Under the pieces are notes generated by a model. The model saw only the letters and a list, made by a program, of their open reading frames with translations, searched no databases and was not told the origin of the DNA. From positions 9,424,001-9,488,000 of the forward strand of contig NZ_CP028369.1 of the NCBI RefSeq assembly GCF_003032475.1: a stretch of 64,000 nucleotides of DNA. Direction: 5' to 3'. Source of the DNA: Streptomyces sp. P3 (GTDB lineage: Bacteria > Actinomycetota > Actinomycetes > Streptomycetales > Streptomycetaceae). Shown here piece by piece: positions 62,824 through 64,000 of the stretch. Both the position numbers and the translations under genes were made by a program. Within the stretch, counting starts at the first letter, position 1. Each line of letters opens with the position of its first letter.

Positions 62824-64000
62824 TCACACGGACGACGGGGCCATCCAGACCGTCGCCAGCGGGGGCAATGTCAGCCTGAGCTCCCCGTCGCGCGCGGGGA
62901 CGACGCCGGGCAGGCCGACGCCGCTGCCGCCGTAGCGCTCGGCGTCGGTGTTGAGCACCTCACGCCAGGCCGGGACGCCGGCGGGGACGACGAGGCGGTA
63001 GTCGTGGCGCACCACCGGGGAGAAGTTGCTGACGGCCAGGAGCGGCGCGCCCTGCGCGTCGTGCCGCAGGAACGCGAAGACGTTGTCCTCTGCGGCGTCC
63101 CCCAGCACCCACCGGAAGCCGGCCGGGTCGGTGTCGCGCTCCCACAGCGCGGGAGTGGCCCGGTACACGGCGTTGAGGTCGCGCACCAGGTCCTGCACGC
63201 CCCGGTGGTCGCCCGCCGACGCGTACCCGGCGTCGAGCAGCCACCACTCGGGGCCGTGCGCCTCGGACCACTCCGCGCCCTGCGCGAACTCCTGCCCCAT
63301 GAAGAGGAGCTGCTTGCCCGGATGCGCCCACATGAAGCCCAGGTAGGCACGGTGGTTGGCGCGCCGCTGCCACCAGTCGCCCGGCATCTTGGAGACCAGC
63401 GCCTGCTTGCCGTGGACCACCTCGTCGTGCGAGATGGGCAGCACGTAGTTCTCGCTGTAGGCGTACACCATCGAGAAGGTCATCTCGTTGTGGTGGTACT
63501 TGCGGTGCACCGGCTCCTTGCCGATGTACTGCAACGAGTCGTGCATCCAGCCCATGTTCCACTTCAGCCCGAAGCCCAGACCGCCGCTGTCCGTCGGCCG
63601 GGTCACGCCGTCCCAGGCGGTGGACTCCTCGGCGATCGTCACGACGCCCGGATTGCGGCGGTACACCGTCGCGTTCATCTCCTGCAGGAACGCCATGGCG
63701 GCCAGGTCCTCGCGGCCGCCGAACACGTTCGGCGTCCACTGTCCGGAGTCGCGTGAGTAGTCCAGGTAGAGCATGGAGGCGACGGCGTCCACCCGCAGGC
63801 CGTCGATGTGGAACTCCTCGCACCAGTAAGTGGCGTTCGCCACCAGGAAGTTGCGCACCTCCACCCGGCCGAAGTCGAACTCGTACGTCCCCCAGTCCGG
63901 ATGCTCGGCCCGCCGCGAGTCGCCGGGCTCGTACAGCGGCTCCCCGTCGAACCGGCCGAGCGCCCAGTCGTCCTTGGGGAAGTGCGCCGGCACCCAGTCC
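62824..64000 (-). CDS. glgB: 1,4-alpha-glucan branching enzyme, 5' part beyond the window
   Basis: The C-terminal 392 residues of a GH13 branching enzyme; the gene continues past the window end. Catalytic nucleophile Asp in [17 protein letters not shown], acid/base Glu in TIAEESTAW, third Asp in [24 protein letters not shown] and the final beta domain ([18 protein letters not shown]) are complete. It makes alpha-1,6 branches in glycogen. Branching enzyme genes in Streptomyces often close a GlgE-pathway cluster, which would lie to the right. Confidence 0.96.
   Translation of the reverse strand, partial: DWVPAHFPKDDWALGRFDGEPLYEPGDSRRAEHPDWGTYEFDFGRVEVRNFLVANATYWCEEFHIDGLRVDAVASMLYLDYSRDSGQWTPNVFGGREDLAAMAFLQEMNATVYRRNPGVVTIAEESTAWDGVTRPTDSGGLGFGLKWNMGWMHDSLQYIGKEPVHRKYHHNEMTFSMVYAYSENYVLPISHDEVVHGKQALVSKMPGDWWQRRANHRAYLGFMWAHPGKQLLFMGQEFAQGAEWSEAHGPEWWLLDAGYASAGDHRGVQDLVRDLNAVYRATPALWERDTDPAGFRWVLGDAAEDNVFAFLRHDAQGAPLLAVSNFSPVVRHDYRLVVPAGVPAWREVLNTDAERYGGSGVGLPGVVPARDGELRLTLPPLATVWMAPSSV

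Overview
This window is chromosomal DNA from a Streptomyces-type actinomycete. Supporting signs are very high GC with strong third-position GC bias, many GTG starts, a MelC1/MelC2 tyrosinase pair, a WhiB-like protein, a DUF5133 protein, and two SigB/SigF-family sigma factors surrounded by SpoIIE phosphatases and RsbW/RsbT-like ATPases. No rRNA, tRNA, CRISPR array, insertion sequence or phage gene was recognised. About 60 protein genes are supported, the last (glgB) cut by the window end, plus two decayed genes.

Layout. 0-5 kb: two VOC proteins flanking a decayed aminoglycoside-phosphotransferase-like gene, an RNase HI-like protein, an SRPBCC protein, and the tyrosinase operon melC1-melC2. 5-13 kb: a flavin monooxygenase, an aldo/keto reductase, a small membrane protein, an F420-type oxidoreductase, a membrane-anchored Ser/Thr pseudokinase and a threonine dehydratase-like enzyme. 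13-17 kb: a LuxR remnant, then a coupled three-gene redox-signalling operon (receiver fused to a TrxR-like flavoprotein lacking CxxC, a cyclic-nucleotide-domain histidine kinase, and a UBP zinc finger). 17-34 kb: housekeeping and accessory genes including a universal stress protein, an AlkB-type dioxygenase, a TetR/FAD-dehydrogenase pair, an M1 peptidase, an L,D-transpeptidase next to a two-component system, a WhiB-like protein, a saccharopine dehydrogenase-like enzyme, and the divergent LysR (ArgP/LysG type)-LysE exporter pair.

34-42 kb: an RsbW-like ATPase, a SigB/F-family sigma factor with a DUF5133 gene, membrane proteins (DUF1206, FUSC) and a type II NADH dehydrogenase-like enzyme. 42-59.5 kb is the centrepiece, a dense general-stress signalling block. 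It contains a six-gene leftward operon (PP2C, RsbR, RsbS, RsbT, an RsbT/RsbX-like fusion, and a GAF-PP2C), two MarR regulators, an RsbV-like STAS protein, an ANTAR-GAF-PAS-PP2C protein, a 1425-residue hybrid kinase with a Nik1-like poly-HAMP array, a second SigB/F-family sigma factor, a PRC-barrel protein and two more RsbW-like ATPases. The likely logic is: environmental and osmotic sensing (stressosome, HAMP kinase), release of RsbT, activation of PP2C phosphatases, dephosphorylation of STAS proteins, and release of sigma factors. 59.5-64 kb: an acyl-CoA synthetase, a YbdK-type carboxylate-amine ligase and glgB.

Non-coding signals: five intergenic copies of GNNT-N15-GGGTAG resemble SigB-family promoters, and four of them lie beside genes of the stress block. 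Other signals are several long perfect hairpins, an orphan 24-bp palindrome between convergent genes, a double palindrome upstream of a tetR gene, and a likely leaderless lysE promoter.
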